Source of the DNA: PFJX01 sp963713085
Lineage (GTDB): Bacteria; Pseudomonadota; Gammaproteobacteria; Burkholderiales; Thiobacillaceae
Length of the DNA stretch: 64,000 nucleotides
NCBI GenBank assembly: GCA_963713085.1
Contig: CAVQKQ010000016.1
Location: 1-64,000, forward strand
Direction: 5' to 3'
Part shown: piece after piece, positions 16,956 through 26,573 of the stretch
Layout of the letters: each line of letters starts with the position of its first letter
How positions within the stretch are numbered: position 1 is the first letter of the stretch
Program-made: the position numbers and the translations under genes
Notes under the pieces: generated by a model
What the model saw: only the letters and a program-made list of their open reading frames with translations
Database searches by the model: none
Told to the model about the DNA's origin: nothing

Positions 16956-18341
16956 TCAGCGAACCCCTTTGCCCAGCACGACGACTTGTGCTGTCTGGAG
17001 GAGGATCATGAGATCCAGGAACAGGCTGTGGTTCTTCACGTAGTACAGGTCATATTGAAGCTTGTTCATGGCGTCTTCCACACTGGCGCCATAGGGAAAT
17101 TTCACTTGCGCCCAGCCGGTGATGCCCGGCTTGACGCTGTGGCGCGCCTGGTAATAGGGAATTTGCGCTGCCAGGTCGTTGACGAAATAGGGGCGTTCCG
17201 GACGGGGTCCGACGAAACTCATGTGGCCGAGAAAAACGTTCAGGGTCTGAGGCAACTCGTCGATCCGGGTGCGTCGGATAAATCGGCCAATCCGGGTGGT
17301 GCGGTCATCGTTATGCCCGGCCCAGACTGGTAGGCCGGATTTCTCAGCATCGGTGTACATGCTACGGAACTTGTAAATGGTGAAGAGCTTGCCGAACTGA
17401 CCGACCCGTTCCTGTGTGTAGAAGATAGGGCCGGTGCTTTCAAGGCGGATAAGCAGGGTGGTGAGCAGCATAATCGGCAGGGAGGCCAGCAGGATGGCGC
17501 AGCTCACGCATAGATCGAACAGGCGCTTGACCAAGTCTCGGGCCGATCCCTGCCCGAAGCCTTCGGAAAATATCATCCAACTGGCGTTGAGGGATTCCAG
17601 GGGCAGAATGCCTGTCTGGCGCTCGAAAAAGGCGGGAACGTCCAGTATCCGGATCCCACGCAGTTTGCATTCGAGCAGGTCGGCCATGGGAAGTCCACCG
17701 CCACGGCGCTCTCTGACCGCGACAACGATTTCTTCAACGCCAAGCTTCTTGGCCGTCTCGTAAATACTCTCGGATTCATCGACGATCCGAGCCCGGGGTA
17801 CATAGTTGTGATTAGCGCCAAGGGGCATGTAGCCGACGATATTGAGGCCCATGTCCTGTCCCGAGGACATGGCCTCCTCCAGCTTGGCGGCGCGACTGCC
17901 CGTGCCAAGAACCAGGATGCGTTTCTTGAACAGGTCGGTCTTGCCCCATTCCATGAACAAGAGGCGGATCAGGACCGCGGCCAATGCTGCCAGCATTAGA
18001 CTGACTAGGAACTCTCCCCCATGAGGAAACAGCGGCGGCCATAGTACTGTCCCCAATTTGATCACCAGGGCGCCCACCAGGAAACTGCCGATTATGCGCA
18101 TCAACAGGCTTTTCAGGCCTTTAGTCCATTCCCAGTCATAAAGTCCGAAGAAGGAATTGAGCAGTGTGAGTACGGCGGCGAACATCCAAGGCTTGAAACC
18201 GGATTCGGCGCCGCTGTCCAGAGGTGTCTGGCCGCCGTAGTAGCTGGCCGCAAAATTGCTGATGCCACTGAACAGCAGAAACTCCGCCACCGTGAGCAGC
18301 AACATGCTCACATGGATGTAGTGGCGAAAAAAACGGATCAT
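16956..18341 (-). CDS. PEP-CTERM-associated polyprenyl-phosphate sugar transferase (EpsB-like)
   Basis: This 461-aa initiating glycosyltransferase of exopolysaccharide synthesis belongs to the WbaP/PssY-like two-domain type. Four transmembrane helices (about 10-120) precede a nucleotide-binding-like domain (ILVLGTGSRAAKLEEA). The catalytic bacterial sugar-transferase domain starts RDLVKRLFDLCVSCAILL and contains YTQERVGQFGKLFTIYKFRS, RTRIDELPQTLNVF and MSFVGPRPERPYFV. It should transfer a sugar-1-phosphate from a nucleotide sugar to undecaprenyl phosphate at the inner membrane. Its position next to prsK matches the TIGR03013-type enzyme of XrtA/PEP-CTERM EPS loci. The rest of the EPS locus and the exosortase are not in this window. 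Confidence 0.88.
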   Translation of the reverse strand: MIRFFRHYIHVSMLLLTVAEFLLFSGISNFAASYYGGQTPLDSGAESGFKPWMFAAVLTLLNSFFGLYDWEWTKGLKSLLMRIIGSFLVGALVIKLGTVLWPPLFPHGGEFLVSLMLAALAAVLIRLLFMEWGKTDLFKKRILVLGTGSRAAKLEEAMSSGQDMGLNIVGYMPLGANHNYVPRARIVDESESIYETAKKLGVEEIVVAVRERRGGGLPMADLLECKLRGIRILDVPAFFERQTGILPLESLNASWMIFSEGFGQGSARDLVKRLFDLCVSCAILLASLPIMLLTTLLIRLESTGPIFYTQERVGQFGKLFTIYKFRSMYTDAEKSGLPVWAGHNDDRTTRIGRFIRRTRIDELPQTLNVFLGHMSFVGPRPERPYFVNDLAAQIPYYQARHSVKPGITGWAQVKFPYGASVEDAMNKLQYDLYYVKNHSLFLDLMILLQTAQVVVLGKGVR

Positions 18342-18444
18342 GGGTTCACTGGCTTGAAATATGGATTTCCGGACTTCTGCCGTTCATCTGAAGGACAAGT
18401 CCCCCGAGAGGCGCTCGATTGTAACGTGACGCCACGACATCTGA

Positions 18445-19011
18445 TCAGCCGCCGGTATGGAGAAGCATCTCCAATTGCTTGAGGTTGATACGTGGTCGAG
18501 GGCTGGCGGAGGGACGGTGTATTTCATTCTCGCTAAGCCTGATCAGGATGTCTTCGGGTTCCGAGTAAAGCAGGTAAGCCATGTGCCCGGCGCGATCCTG
18601 GATCTTGAATTCGATATTGTTGTTGACCAGAAATTGTTCAAAATCCTTGCTGGATTCGGTGAGTATCTCAAGTTCGACCAAACTGTTTTCGAATATGGCG
18701 CCAGAGGCGACCGCGCCGGTTAGCGTGGGCTCGAAGCGGGCGAATATACGCATGACCTCCCACGCCTGCCGGCGCAATGCCGTCAAACGCTCCGCCACTT
18801 CTTCCGGTTCGAATAGGCTTTGCCGTTCCAGGAGGGCGGCATCAACCTCTTCATTGCTCGGGAGCCCTTGCCCTTCGGGCAAACCAAGATGACGTGCGGC
18901 CTTGCGTTTGGCAAGACCGTAATCTCGAATCCCGTGCTCGGCCATGAAACGGGCGGCCAAGTCCGCTATATGCGCCCGATTCTGAAACGAGCGTGTATCC
19001 CGGTTTGCCAA
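18445..19011 (-). CDS. Conserved hypothetical, nucleotidyltransferase-like
   Basis: This 188-aa protein begins MANRDTRSFQNRAHIADLAA. The N-terminal half is helical (MAEHGIRDYGLAKRKAARHLG). The middle, FEPTLTGAVASGAIFENSLV, then LEILTESSKDFEQFL, resembles the core of MNT-type nucleotidyltransferases, but the expected Gly-Ser and paired Asp are replaced (ASGA, VELEI), so catalysis is doubtful. Homologues sit beside ponA in many betaproteobacteria and are sometimes misnamed UDP-N-acetylmuramate-alanine ligase; I see no Mur-ligase motif. It is 3 nt downstream of the PBP1A gene on the same strand, suggesting an operon. Confidence 0.6.
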   Translation of the reverse strand: MANRDTRSFQNRAHIADLAARFMAEHGIRDYGLAKRKAARHLGLPEGQGLPSNEEVDAALLERQSLFEPEEVAERLTALRRQAWEVMRIFARFEPTLTGAVASGAIFENSLVELEILTESSKDFEQFLVNNNIEFKIQDRAGHMAYLLYSEPEDILIRLSENEIHRPSASPRPRINLKQLEMLLHTGG

Positions 19012-19014
19012 TTG

Positions 19015-21324
19015 TCAGGGCTCGAGGGTAAACCCCGGTGGGGGGGGCAAGGGCGTTACGGCCAATGGGGTGGTTTCCAGCGCACCTGGTTGATATTCCT
19101 GATAGAAATATTCGTTGATACCCCCCCCGTCGGACACGGACATGCCTGTGATCGGGTCGATCCTCATGGTGACGACCCCTTCCGGAGGGGTGCGGAGCAT
19201 CTCAGGAACATCGCGTAACACTTCCCCCATATAACGGACCCAGATGGGCAGGGCTGTGGTGCCACCGGTCTCGCGACCCCCCAGTGGCTTGGGCTGGTCG
19301 TAACCCATCCACGCCACGGCCACCCGAGTGGCCTGGAAACCGGCGAACCAGGCATCCCGATTTTCATTGGTCGTGCCTGTTTTGCCGGCCAGATCGTTCC
19401 TGCCGAGGGTCATTGCGCCAATGCCGGTTCCACGGCGTACCACATCCTGCATCATGTTGGCCATGATGAAGGCGTTGCGGGGGTCGATGGCTTGGGTCGG
19501 CGGCGGCGCGGTGAAGCTTTCCAGGACATGGCCATCCTTGTCCAAAACCTTGAGGAGGTGCCAGGGCGTGATCCGCTTGCCGCCGTTGGCAAATACCGCG
19601 TAGCCGGCCGCAAGTGACAAGGGGGTCACTTCGCCGGCTCCCAAGGCCATCGTCAGGTAGGGTGGGATGCGGCTCATGTCGAATCCGAAGCGGGCATCGT
19701 ATTCATGGACGAATTGGGGCGTGGCCGCCTGCAAAACTCTGATGGAAACCAAATTCTTCGATTTGGTCAGCGCATTGCGCAGGGTCATGGGCCCCTCCGT
19801 CTTACCGTCGTAGTTTTTAGGCTCCCAGAGAACGCCGCCGGTGTCCGCCGGATCAAGGGTGATGGGCGCGTCTTCGAATACCGTGGCAGGCGTGATTCCC
19901 CTTTCCAAGGCGGCGGAATAAACGAAGGGTTTGAAACTGGAGCCGGGCTGACGCCATGCTTGAGTGACATGGTTATATTGGTTGCGGGTGAAATCGAAAC
20001 TGCCCACTAGGGCACGGACGGCGCCCGTGTCCGGCGAGAGGGCGATGAAAGCGGTTTCTACCTCGGGCAGGTAGGTGAGCTGCCAGGGCTGGTCGGGTCC
20101 GGTACGGGCGACGCGAACGATGCTGCCTCGTGACAGGCGTTTACCCGGCGCCAACTTGCTGGAAAGAAAGCGCTGGGCATATTTAAGTTCGCTGGGGCCG
20201 AGATCGACGTCGTCGCCACTACGCAGACGTACCCTTATCCGATTTTTTTCGACCGAAAGCACGACGCCTGGGAAAAATCCGTTTGATTCGGAGAGATCCA
20301 TCAAAGCGGATTCGATGGCCTTATCCGCGGAGAGCGCGTCGTTTGGGAGTTTGATGCGGGCCTCGGGACCTGCATAACCACGGCGTCTCTGATAATCGAG
20401 CACGCCTAGGCGCACCCCCTCGATGGCGGCCTTCTGGTCCATAGAGCGCAAGGTCGTATAGACCTTCATGCCACTTACATAGATGGATTCACCGTATTTC
20501 TGATACATGCGTTGACGTACGAGCTCGGCCATATGTGGCGCCTCCACCTCGAAGTTCATGGGTGAATACTTCACCGGCAGGTGTACAGACTTGGCTTCGT
20601 CGTACTCCACCTTGGAGATGTAGCCCAAGGACCTCATGCGACCGAGTACATACAGTTGGCGCGATTTGGCTCGGGTGGGATTGACGACGGGGTTATAGGC
20701 GGACGGAGCTTTTGGCAACCCCGCCAGCATCGCGGCTTCGGCGATGCTGATCTTGTTCAATGGTTTGCCGAAGTAGATTTGGGCCGCGGCAGCAAAACCG
20801 TAAGCGCGCTGGCCCAGATAAATGTGGTTGATATAAAGCTCGAGTATTTCGTCCTTGGAGAGCACATGCTCGATCTTGATGGCAAGCAAGGCCTCGTTGA
20901 GCTTGCGTTGCAGCGTTTTCTCCGATGACAGAAAGAAATTCCGTGCGACCTGCATGGTGATCGTGGAGGCGCCTTCTTTGGCACCGCCGGAAACCAGGTT
21001 GGCCAAAGCCGCGCGCAATATTCCCAGGGTATCCACACCGCCATGCTCATAGAAGCGTTCGTCTTCCGCAGCTAGAATGGCTTGGCGCATATACTTGGGC
21101 GTGTCCCGCAAACGTACGACGGCGCGGCGTTCTTCCCCGAATTCGCCGATCAAGGCACCATCTTCGGTATAAATGCGCAATGGTTGCTTGGGGTGGTAAT
21201 CCGTCAGTTTTTCCAAACTGGGCAGATTGGGGTAGACCAGAGCGGCTGCCAGTGCAACCATCGCGATTGAAGTAACGGCGATAACAGAGAAGCCGGCCAG
21301 AATATAGTGCCACCAACGGGTCAT
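19015..21324 (-). CDS. mrcA: Penicillin-binding protein 1A (class A, bifunctional)
   Basis: This 769-aa protein has an N-terminal membrane anchor (residues 8-30). The GT51 glycosyltransferase domain carries catalytic Glu in EDERFYEHGGVD, plus GASTITMQVARNFFL and RKLNEALLAIKIE. An OB-like insert is followed by the transpeptidase domain with SxxK (PGSSFKPF), SxN (TKSKN) and KTG (KTGTTNENRDAWF). It polymerises and cross-links peptidoglycan in the periplasm. A Gly/Pro-rich tail (LPPPPGFTLEP) ends the protein. It is divergent from pilM; this arrangement of ponA back-to-back with pilMNOPQ is common in beta- and gammaproteobacteria. The 138-bp shared upstream region is AT-rich and must hold both promoters. 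Confidence 0.95.
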   Translation of the reverse strand: MTRWWHYILAGFSVIAVTSIAMVALAAALVYPNLPSLEKLTDYHPKQPLRIYTEDGALIGEFGEERRAVVRLRDTPKYMRQAILAAEDERFYEHGGVDTLGILRAALANLVSGGAKEGASTITMQVARNFFLSSEKTLQRKLNEALLAIKIEHVLSKDEILELYINHIYLGQRAYGFAAAAQIYFGKPLNKISIAEAAMLAGLPKAPSAYNPVVNPTRAKSRQLYVLGRMRSLGYISKVEYDEAKSVHLPVKYSPMNFEVEAPHMAELVRQRMYQKYGESIYVSGMKVYTTLRSMDQKAAIEGVRLGVLDYQRRRGYAGPEARIKLPNDALSADKAIESALMDLSESNGFFPGVVLSVEKNRIRVRLRSGDDVDLGPSELKYAQRFLSSKLAPGKRLSRGSIVRVARTGPDQPWQLTYLPEVETAFIALSPDTGAVRALVGSFDFTRNQYNHVTQAWRQPGSSFKPFVYSAALERGITPATVFEDAPITLDPADTGGVLWEPKNYDGKTEGPMTLRNALTKSKNLVSIRVLQAATPQFVHEYDARFGFDMSRIPPYLTMALGAGEVTPLSLAAGYAVFANGGKRITPWHLLKVLDKDGHVLESFTAPPPTQAIDPRNAFIMANMMQDVVRRGTGIGAMTLGRNDLAGKTGTTNENRDAWFAGFQATRVAVAWMGYDQPKPLGGRETGGTTALPIWVRYMGEVLRDVPEMLRTPPEGVVTMRIDPITGMSVSDGGGINEYFYQEYQPGALETTPLAVTPLPPPPGFTLEP

Positions 21325-21462
21325 ATCAGACTTGAATCTATGGAATGAGAGAAATTAAAATTTGAAAATTGTTGTGCAGATTAACAAGTTGTTGCTAGCA
21401 TCTAATGCAGATTATTAAATAAACGCCTGAAGTTGCACTGGCGAGCTTGAAGGGGATACTGC

Positions 21463-22539
21463 TTGAGACTTGCGTTGTTTGGCCAAGGTACACGCCCTTT
21501 GATCGGGGCTGATGTTAGCTCATCGGCCGTGAAAATGCTTGAGCTGGCTGATAGCGGCAAGGGCATGAAGCGTGTGGAGCGCTATTCCATCGTGTCTTTA
21601 CCAAAAGATGCAGTGGTCGATGGCGTCATTGCCAAAGCCGACCTGGTCGAGGCGGCGATGCGGGAGGCGTGGCGTGGCCTGAACACGAGGACACGTGATC
21701 TAGTCATGGCATTGCCCGCTTCCTCCGTGATCACCAAGAAGATACTTCTACCAGGAACGGCCAGTGACGTAGAGATTGAGACTCAAGTCACTTCAGAGGC
21801 GAACCAGGTGGCTTCATTTCCCTTGGATGAGGTGAGTCTGGACTATCAGGTCATAGGCCCTAATTCAAAGAATGTTGGCGAGAATGATGCCTTGATGGTG
21901 GTCGCACGACGTGAACGCGTGGAAGAGCGTGTCGCGTTGGCGGAGGCGGCAGGGTTGAAGGTCTCAACTATGGATGTTGATGCGTTTGCCACACTTACTG
22001 CTTATCAGGAGTTGGCTTTTCAATTGCCTGAGAATGGACGGGGCCAAACCGTAGCGATCATTGACATCGGTGCAAACACGACCAATGTCAATGTCTTGCA
22101 TGACAATGAGCCTGTCTATCAGAGAAGCCATGCCTTGGGTGGCAATACCCTGACCGGCGAGATCACGCGGCGATTCGATCTATCGCCCGAAGAAGCCGAA
22201 AATGCGAAACGTAAGGGCATGCTGCCTGAGAGCTATGAAGCCGAAGTGCTTCAGCCTTTCCTCGATTCGGTGGCATTGGAGGTGAGCAGGGCACTGCAGT
22301 TGTTTTTTTCCGCTACGTCCTATCAGCGGGTAGATCAGATTTTGCTGGCGGGTGGTTGTGCCGCCATCCCTGGGTTGGATGACGTTGTTTACAACAAGGT
22401 CCAGACAAGCACGATAATCGCAAATCCATTTTCTAAAATGGCCGTGTCCAGCCAAGTCAAGGCGAGGCAACTTGCTTCTGATGCGCCCGCATTATTCGTG
22501 GCCTGTGGCTTGGCGTTGAGAAAGTTCGATCCGGTATGA
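21463..22539 (+). CDS. pilM: Type IV pilus inner-membrane platform protein PilM
   Basis: This 358-aa actin-like cytoplasmic ATPase fold protein carries GADVSSSAVKMLEL, VAIIDIGANTTNVNVL and ILLAGGCAAIPGLDDVV. It anchors PilN's cytoplasmic N-terminus and links the PilNO alignment complex to the pilus motor. The start is TTG at 21463 with an AGGGG site at 21451-21455; there is no in-frame ATG nearby, so a non-ATG start seems real. Its stop overlaps the pilN start (ATGA). Confidence 0.93.
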   Translation: MRLALFGQGTRPLIGADVSSSAVKMLELADSGKGMKRVERYSIVSLPKDAVVDGVIAKADLVEAAMREAWRGLNTRTRDLVMALPASSVITKKILLPGTASDVEIETQVTSEANQVASFPLDEVSLDYQVIGPNSKNVGENDALMVVARRERVEERVALAEAAGLKVSTMDVDAFATLTAYQELAFQLPENGRGQTVAIIDIGANTTNVNVLHDNEPVYQRSHALGGNTLTGEITRRFDLSPEEAENAKRKGMLPESYEAEVLQPFLDSVALEVSRALQLFFSATSYQRVDQILLAGGCAAIPGLDDVVYNKVQTSTIIANPFSKMAVSSQVKARQLASDAPALFVACGLALRKFDPV

Positions 22540-23135
22540 CAACGATCCGAATCAATCTCTTACCTTATCGCCAAGAACGGCGAGCCAGGCAGCAAAGAGC
22601 GTTCGCGGCCATGATGGTTGCTTCGGCCATCATAGGTGTCGCTACCGTTGCCGCAGGTCAGATGTACTTGGCGAATGAAAAAAGCACCCAGGAACGGCGC
22701 AATGCCTTCTTGAAGACGGAAATTGCCATTCTTGACAAGCAAATTGCCGAAATCGCCCAGTTGAAGGATAAAACCCAGAACCTGCTGGCCCGCAAGGATG
22801 TCGTGGAATCATTGCAATCCGACCGCAGTACCTCGGTCCGCGTGCTGGATCAATTAGCTAGGCGTCTGCCAGACGGCCTTTACCTGAAAAGCCTCAAACA
22901 GGTCGGTGATACATTTCAAATTAGCGGCTATGCCCAGTCAAGTGCTCGTGTGTCGACTTTTATGCGAGCACTGGACGAGTCTCCGCAGTTTCTGAATCCC
23001 ACCTTGGTGGAAGTCAAGGCAGCGAATGTCGGCAATATGCGCTTGAATGAGTTTGACCTGAAAGTGGCGCTGGAACGGGCCGCCGCCAAACCTGGTTCAG
23101 CCAAAGCCGGCCAAGTAAAAGGCGGGAAGATATGA
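22536..23135 (+). CDS. pilN: Type IV pilus alignment protein PilN
   Basis: This 199-aa bitopic inner-membrane protein opens with the PilM-binding motif INLLPYR (residues 5-11). One transmembrane helix (about 22-45), a coiled-coil (NAFLKTEIAILDKQIAEIAQ) and a periplasmic ferredoxin-like domain follow. The Lys/Ala tail resembles those of other PilN proteins. It overlaps pilM and pilO by 4 nt each. Confidence 0.93.
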   Translation: MTTIRINLLPYRQERRARQQRAFAAMMVASAIIGVATVAAGQMYLANEKSTQERRNAFLKTEIAILDKQIAEIAQLKDKTQNLLARKDVVESLQSDRSTSVRVLDQLARRLPDGLYLKSLKQVGDTFQISGYAQSSARVSTFMRALDESPQFLNPTLVEVKAANVGNMRLNEFDLKVALERAAAKPGSAKAGQVKGGKI

Positions 23136-23785
23136 ATTTTTCCGACATCAATAATCTCGAACTGAAGGATATTGTCAGCGCACCTGCTCCGGTTCGGGCC
23201 ATAGTGATGCTGGTTGTGCTCGTGGTGATTCTCGTCGCCGGCTGGTTTCTTGTGTGGTCGGACTCCATGGAAGCACTCAAGAAAGCCCGTGCGGAAGAAC
23301 AGGTGCTGCGAGAATCGTATACAGTGAAAAAGGGCCAGGCCTTCCATTACGAGGCATACAAGCGGCGTTTGGCCGAGATCGAACAATCACTCGCTTCCAT
23401 GCTGAAGCAGTTGCCGGACCGCTCGGAAATGGATGCCTTGTTGACAGACATCAACCAGGTTGGAGTAGGGCGCGGCCTGGAGTTTGAACTGTTCCGCCCG
23501 GGCGCGGAGGTGCCAGCGGATTTCTATGCAACGGTCCCGGTGGCAGTCAAGGTGACCGGTAGTTATCACGATATCGCCGGCTTTATCAGTGATCTCGCCA
23601 AGCTTCCACGTATTGTCACGGTACACGACATGGCAATGGTGCCAATACCCAACAATTCAAAAGACAACAAAGAGGTGACGGACACCAATCTCAGGTTGGA
23701 AGCACGTGTGGAAACATATCGCTATCTAGATGAGGGTGAATTGGCTGCCAAGAAAAAACAAAAGACCGGGGGGCAGAAAAAATGA
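23132..23785 (+). CDS. pilO: Type IV pilus alignment protein PilO
   Basis: This 217-aa protein has a short cytoplasmic start, one transmembrane helix (about 28-48), a coiled coil and a periplasmic core (LPDRSEMDALLTDINQVGVG, ELFRPGAEVPADFYATVPV). It heterodimerises with PilN and contacts PilP below the secretin. The start overlaps pilN's stop and the stop overlaps pilP's start (ATGA), so the operon is tightly coupled. Confidence 0.93.
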   Translation: MNFSDINNLELKDIVSAPAPVRAIVMLVVLVVILVAGWFLVWSDSMEALKKARAEEQVLRESYTVKKGQAFHYEAYKRRLAEIEQSLASMLKQLPDRSEMDALLTDINQVGVGRGLEFELFRPGAEVPADFYATVPVAVKVTGSYHDIAGFISDLAKLPRIVTVHDMAMVPIPNNSKDNKEVTDTNLRLEARVETYRYLDEGELAAKKKQKTGGQKK

Positions 23786-24279
23786 GATCGGCTTGGTGGC
23801 TTGTCTGCGTTTTGCTTGTGGGTTGCGGACAGGACGAATTCGCGGATCTGCGGACATTCATGGCCCAGACAGGGCACGGTGGGCAGCAGGCGTTGGAGCC
23901 ATTGCCACCGATGAAACCGCAAGACGATTTCAGTTATGACCCCACTGGCCTGGCGGATCCTTTCCGCGCCCGGGCCATGAAGCCCATAAAGGGCGGCGGC
24001 GGCATGGCGCCCGACCTGATGCGTCCCAGAGGCCCTCTGGAAGCATTTCCGCTGGATGCGTTGCGCATGGTGGGCACGCTAGACAAGTCCGGTGAGCATT
24101 ATGCGCTGGTGAAAACGCCAGATCACACGTTGTATCGCGTCAAGAAAGGCGATTACATGGGCCTGAACTATGGTCTGGTCCTAGCCGTGCATGACACAAG
24201 TATCGAGATCAGGGAAACCATAGAGGACGGGACCGGCAATTGGGCCGCATCCATGGCCACAGTGTCCCTTCAGGAGTGA
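23782..24279 (+). CDS. pilP: Type IV pilus lipoprotein PilP
   Basis: This 165-aa protein has a lipobox LLVGC ending at residue 15 (MRSAWWLVCVLLVGC). A disordered Pro-rich stretch leads to the C-terminal beta domain (LDALRMVGTLDKSGEHYALV, YRVKKGDYMGLNYGLV) that binds the PilQ N0 domain. It couples the inner-membrane PilNO complex to the secretin. Confidence 0.93.
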   Translation: MRSAWWLVCVLLVGCGQDEFADLRTFMAQTGHGGQQALEPLPPMKPQDDFSYDPTGLADPFRARAMKPIKGGGGMAPDLMRPRGPLEAFPLDALRMVGTLDKSGEHYALVKTPDHTLYRVKKGDYMGLNYGLVLAVHDTSIEIRETIEDGTGNWAASMATVSLQE

Positions 24280-24284
24280 GAAAT

Positions 24285-26519
24285 ATGGACATGATGCAGC
24301 GACTGAAAACACAAAGAGCTTCCGCATGGTGTAGCTGGATGGTTGCCGGGGCGCTATTGCTGAGCTCGGCAACTGGCTATGCCGCCAAGAACACACTGAA
24401 TTCAGTGACGGTGACTCAGGGGAAAAACGACACCCAGGTAGTGAAGATGTCATTCAAGGAGACGGTAGATGCCACTCCCGCGACTTTCACTACGAGTAAT
24501 CCCCATCGTCTGGTGCTCGATTTTGCTGATACGGGCAACGCCATCGGCCGTATTACTGAAAATCTAAATACAGGGGTCATCAAAAATTACCAGGTTGTAC
24601 AGGCCGGCGATCGCACTCGTCTGGTATTGAACCTTACCGGCCCAGCCAACTACGAGTTACAAAAAGAACGCAATACCCTGGTTGCAGTGCTGCATGGGGT
24701 GACGAAACAACAGGGCGCGGAACAGGCGCCGGTACATTTTGCTGAAACGGGTGCCCAGAGCGAATACAGTATTCGAGACGTTGATTTTCACCGTGGCAAG
24801 AACGGCGAAGGCATGATTTCCGTGAGTCTTTCCAACCCGGGTGTAGGGATCGATATCCAGCAAAAAGGTCATACACTCCAAGTCGATTTCATCAACACCA
24901 GTTTGCCCAGGTCCCTGCAGCGTCGATTGGACGTGGCGGACTTCGCAACGCCGGCTCAGTTGATCGAGACATTCGAGCAGGGCAAGGTCACACGCATGGT
25001 GGTGACACCCAAGGGCAAGTGGGATTACTCGGCATATCAGACCGGCAACCAGTTCATCATGGAGTTGCGATCCCTGGAGAACCTCCAGGTGGCACAAGGC
25101 GAGAAACCCGTTTACACAGGTGAGAAACTGTCCCTGAATTTCCAGAATGTGGAAGTACGATCGGTCCTCCAGGTGATCGCGGATTTCACAGGCCTCAACA
25201 TCGTTGCCAGCGATACAGTCACGGGCAATTTGACTTTGCGGCTCAAAGACGTGCCCTGGGATCAAGCGCTGGATATCATTTTGCGGGCGAAAGGCCTGGA
25301 TAAGCGCACCTCCGGCAATGTAATCTGGATTGCACCTAGGGACGAACTAGCCGCGAAGGAAAAGATGGAACTGGAGGCCAAGAAGGCGGTGCAGGAACTG
25401 GAGCCATTAGTGACTCGCAGCTATCCACTTAACTATATCCGTGCTGATGAGGCGTCGGCGGTGTTGTCAGGACTATCCAGAGTGAGCCGCTCAAGCACAG
25501 ATCAAGATGCCACCTGCTCGCCAAGTTCGACCGGAATCAAGGCAGAGAATACAACAGGAGGCAACGGCTCGAATCAGGACCTCAATAGCGCCAACAGACG
25601 GGGTGGCCAAAATAGTAGCGTCAACCGTGTTCTCTCCGATCGTGGCGGTGTGTCCCACGACCTGACGACAAACACGCTGGTGGTAACCGACACCCTGGAA
25701 CGTCAGGCTGCGGTGGAGGAAGTACTCAAGAGCGTCGATCTGCCCACAAAGCAGGTGATGATCGAGGCACGAATAGTTTTGGCGGATGACTCATTTAGCA
25801 AAGACCTAGGCGCTCGCCTCGGTGTTAGGGTTTCAGGCAAGTTAGATGGGCACCCATATGGTTTCGGTGGCACCTTGAACGATTCACTCAACGTCGCCCT
25901 GAATGGGGCTCAATCAGCAACCACACCTAACGTTGATTTGCCTACGAGTACGACTGCGCCCTCTATTGGCTTTACTATCCTGAATGCGGGTACGAACAAA
26001 TTGCTTTCGCTGGAACTTCAAGCGCTGGAAACAGATAACAGGGGCAAGATCGTGTCTAACCCGCGTGTGGTTACCACTAATTTAAGACCCGCAGTTATTT
26101 TGCAAGGCACGCAGATCCCTTATCAAACTCAGTCCGCAGTTGGTTCACCTCCTACCATCTCATTCAAGGATGCATTGTTATGCCTGTTGGTATCCCCCCA
26201 GGTGTTGAATAACGATTCGATCATCCTGAACGTGGAAGTGCAAAAGGATGCAGTGGGGGCAAATACGGTCAATGCAGGCCCCGCCATCAACGTAAAACGT
26301 GTGAAGACACAAGTACGTGTAAACAATGGGGAAACAGCGATTCTAGGTGGTATCTTTGAACAGACCCTCCGCAACGATACGGACAAGGTGCCTTTCTTGG
26401 GTGACCTGCCTATCCTTGGCAATTTGTTCAAAACCAACCATAAGGTCGATGAGAAATCTGAGATGTTGATCTTCCTTACACCAAGAGTACTAGATGAGAG
26501 GCTGAGTGAACTGCACTGA
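24285..26519 (+). CDS. pilQ: Type IV pilus secretin PilQ
   Basis: This 744-aa outer-membrane secretin begins at ATG 24285, which has CAGGAG at 24271-24276 just before the pilP stop; an in-frame ATG at 24240 inside pilP is rejected. A signal peptide (cleavage near GYAA) is followed by two AMIN domains (about 35-270) and an N0/STN domain (LNFQNVEVRSVLQVIADFTG). The N1 domain reads RSYPLNYIRADEASAVLSGL, with a Ser/Asn/Gly-rich insertion of about 50 residues. The secretin core carries KVPFLGDLPILGNLF and GETAILGGIFEQ. It forms the outer-membrane channel for the pilus. Confidence 0.95.
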   Translation: MDMMQRLKTQRASAWCSWMVAGALLLSSATGYAAKNTLNSVTVTQGKNDTQVVKMSFKETVDATPATFTTSNPHRLVLDFADTGNAIGRITENLNTGVIKNYQVVQAGDRTRLVLNLTGPANYELQKERNTLVAVLHGVTKQQGAEQAPVHFAETGAQSEYSIRDVDFHRGKNGEGMISVSLSNPGVGIDIQQKGHTLQVDFINTSLPRSLQRRLDVADFATPAQLIETFEQGKVTRMVVTPKGKWDYSAYQTGNQFIMELRSLENLQVAQGEKPVYTGEKLSLNFQNVEVRSVLQVIADFTGLNIVASDTVTGNLTLRLKDVPWDQALDIILRAKGLDKRTSGNVIWIAPRDELAAKEKMELEAKKAVQELEPLVTRSYPLNYIRADEASAVLSGLSRVSRSSTDQDATCSPSSTGIKAENTTGGNGSNQDLNSANRRGGQNSSVNRVLSDRGGVSHDLTTNTLVVTDTLERQAAVEEVLKSVDLPTKQVMIEARIVLADDSFSKDLGARLGVRVSGKLDGHPYGFGGTLNDSLNVALNGAQSATTPNVDLPTSTTAPSIGFTILNAGTNKLLSLELQALETDNRGKIVSNPRVVTTNLRPAVILQGTQIPYQTQSAVGSPPTISFKDALLCLLVSPQVLNNDSIILNVEVQKDAVGANTVNAGPAINVKRVKTQVRVNNGETAILGGIFEQTLRNDTDKVPFLGDLPILGNLFKTNHKVDEKSEMLIFLTPRVLDERLSELH

Positions 26520-26573
26520 AATATATAAGTATTTGTTAAGTAACAGTCAATATCAAACACGGAGAGGTCTTTC

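Noticed and set aside
18445..19011. UDP-N-acetylmuramate-alanine ligase (a common database label for this family)
   Set aside because: No Mur ligase ATP loop or fold motifs; the true murC is at 33415-34830.
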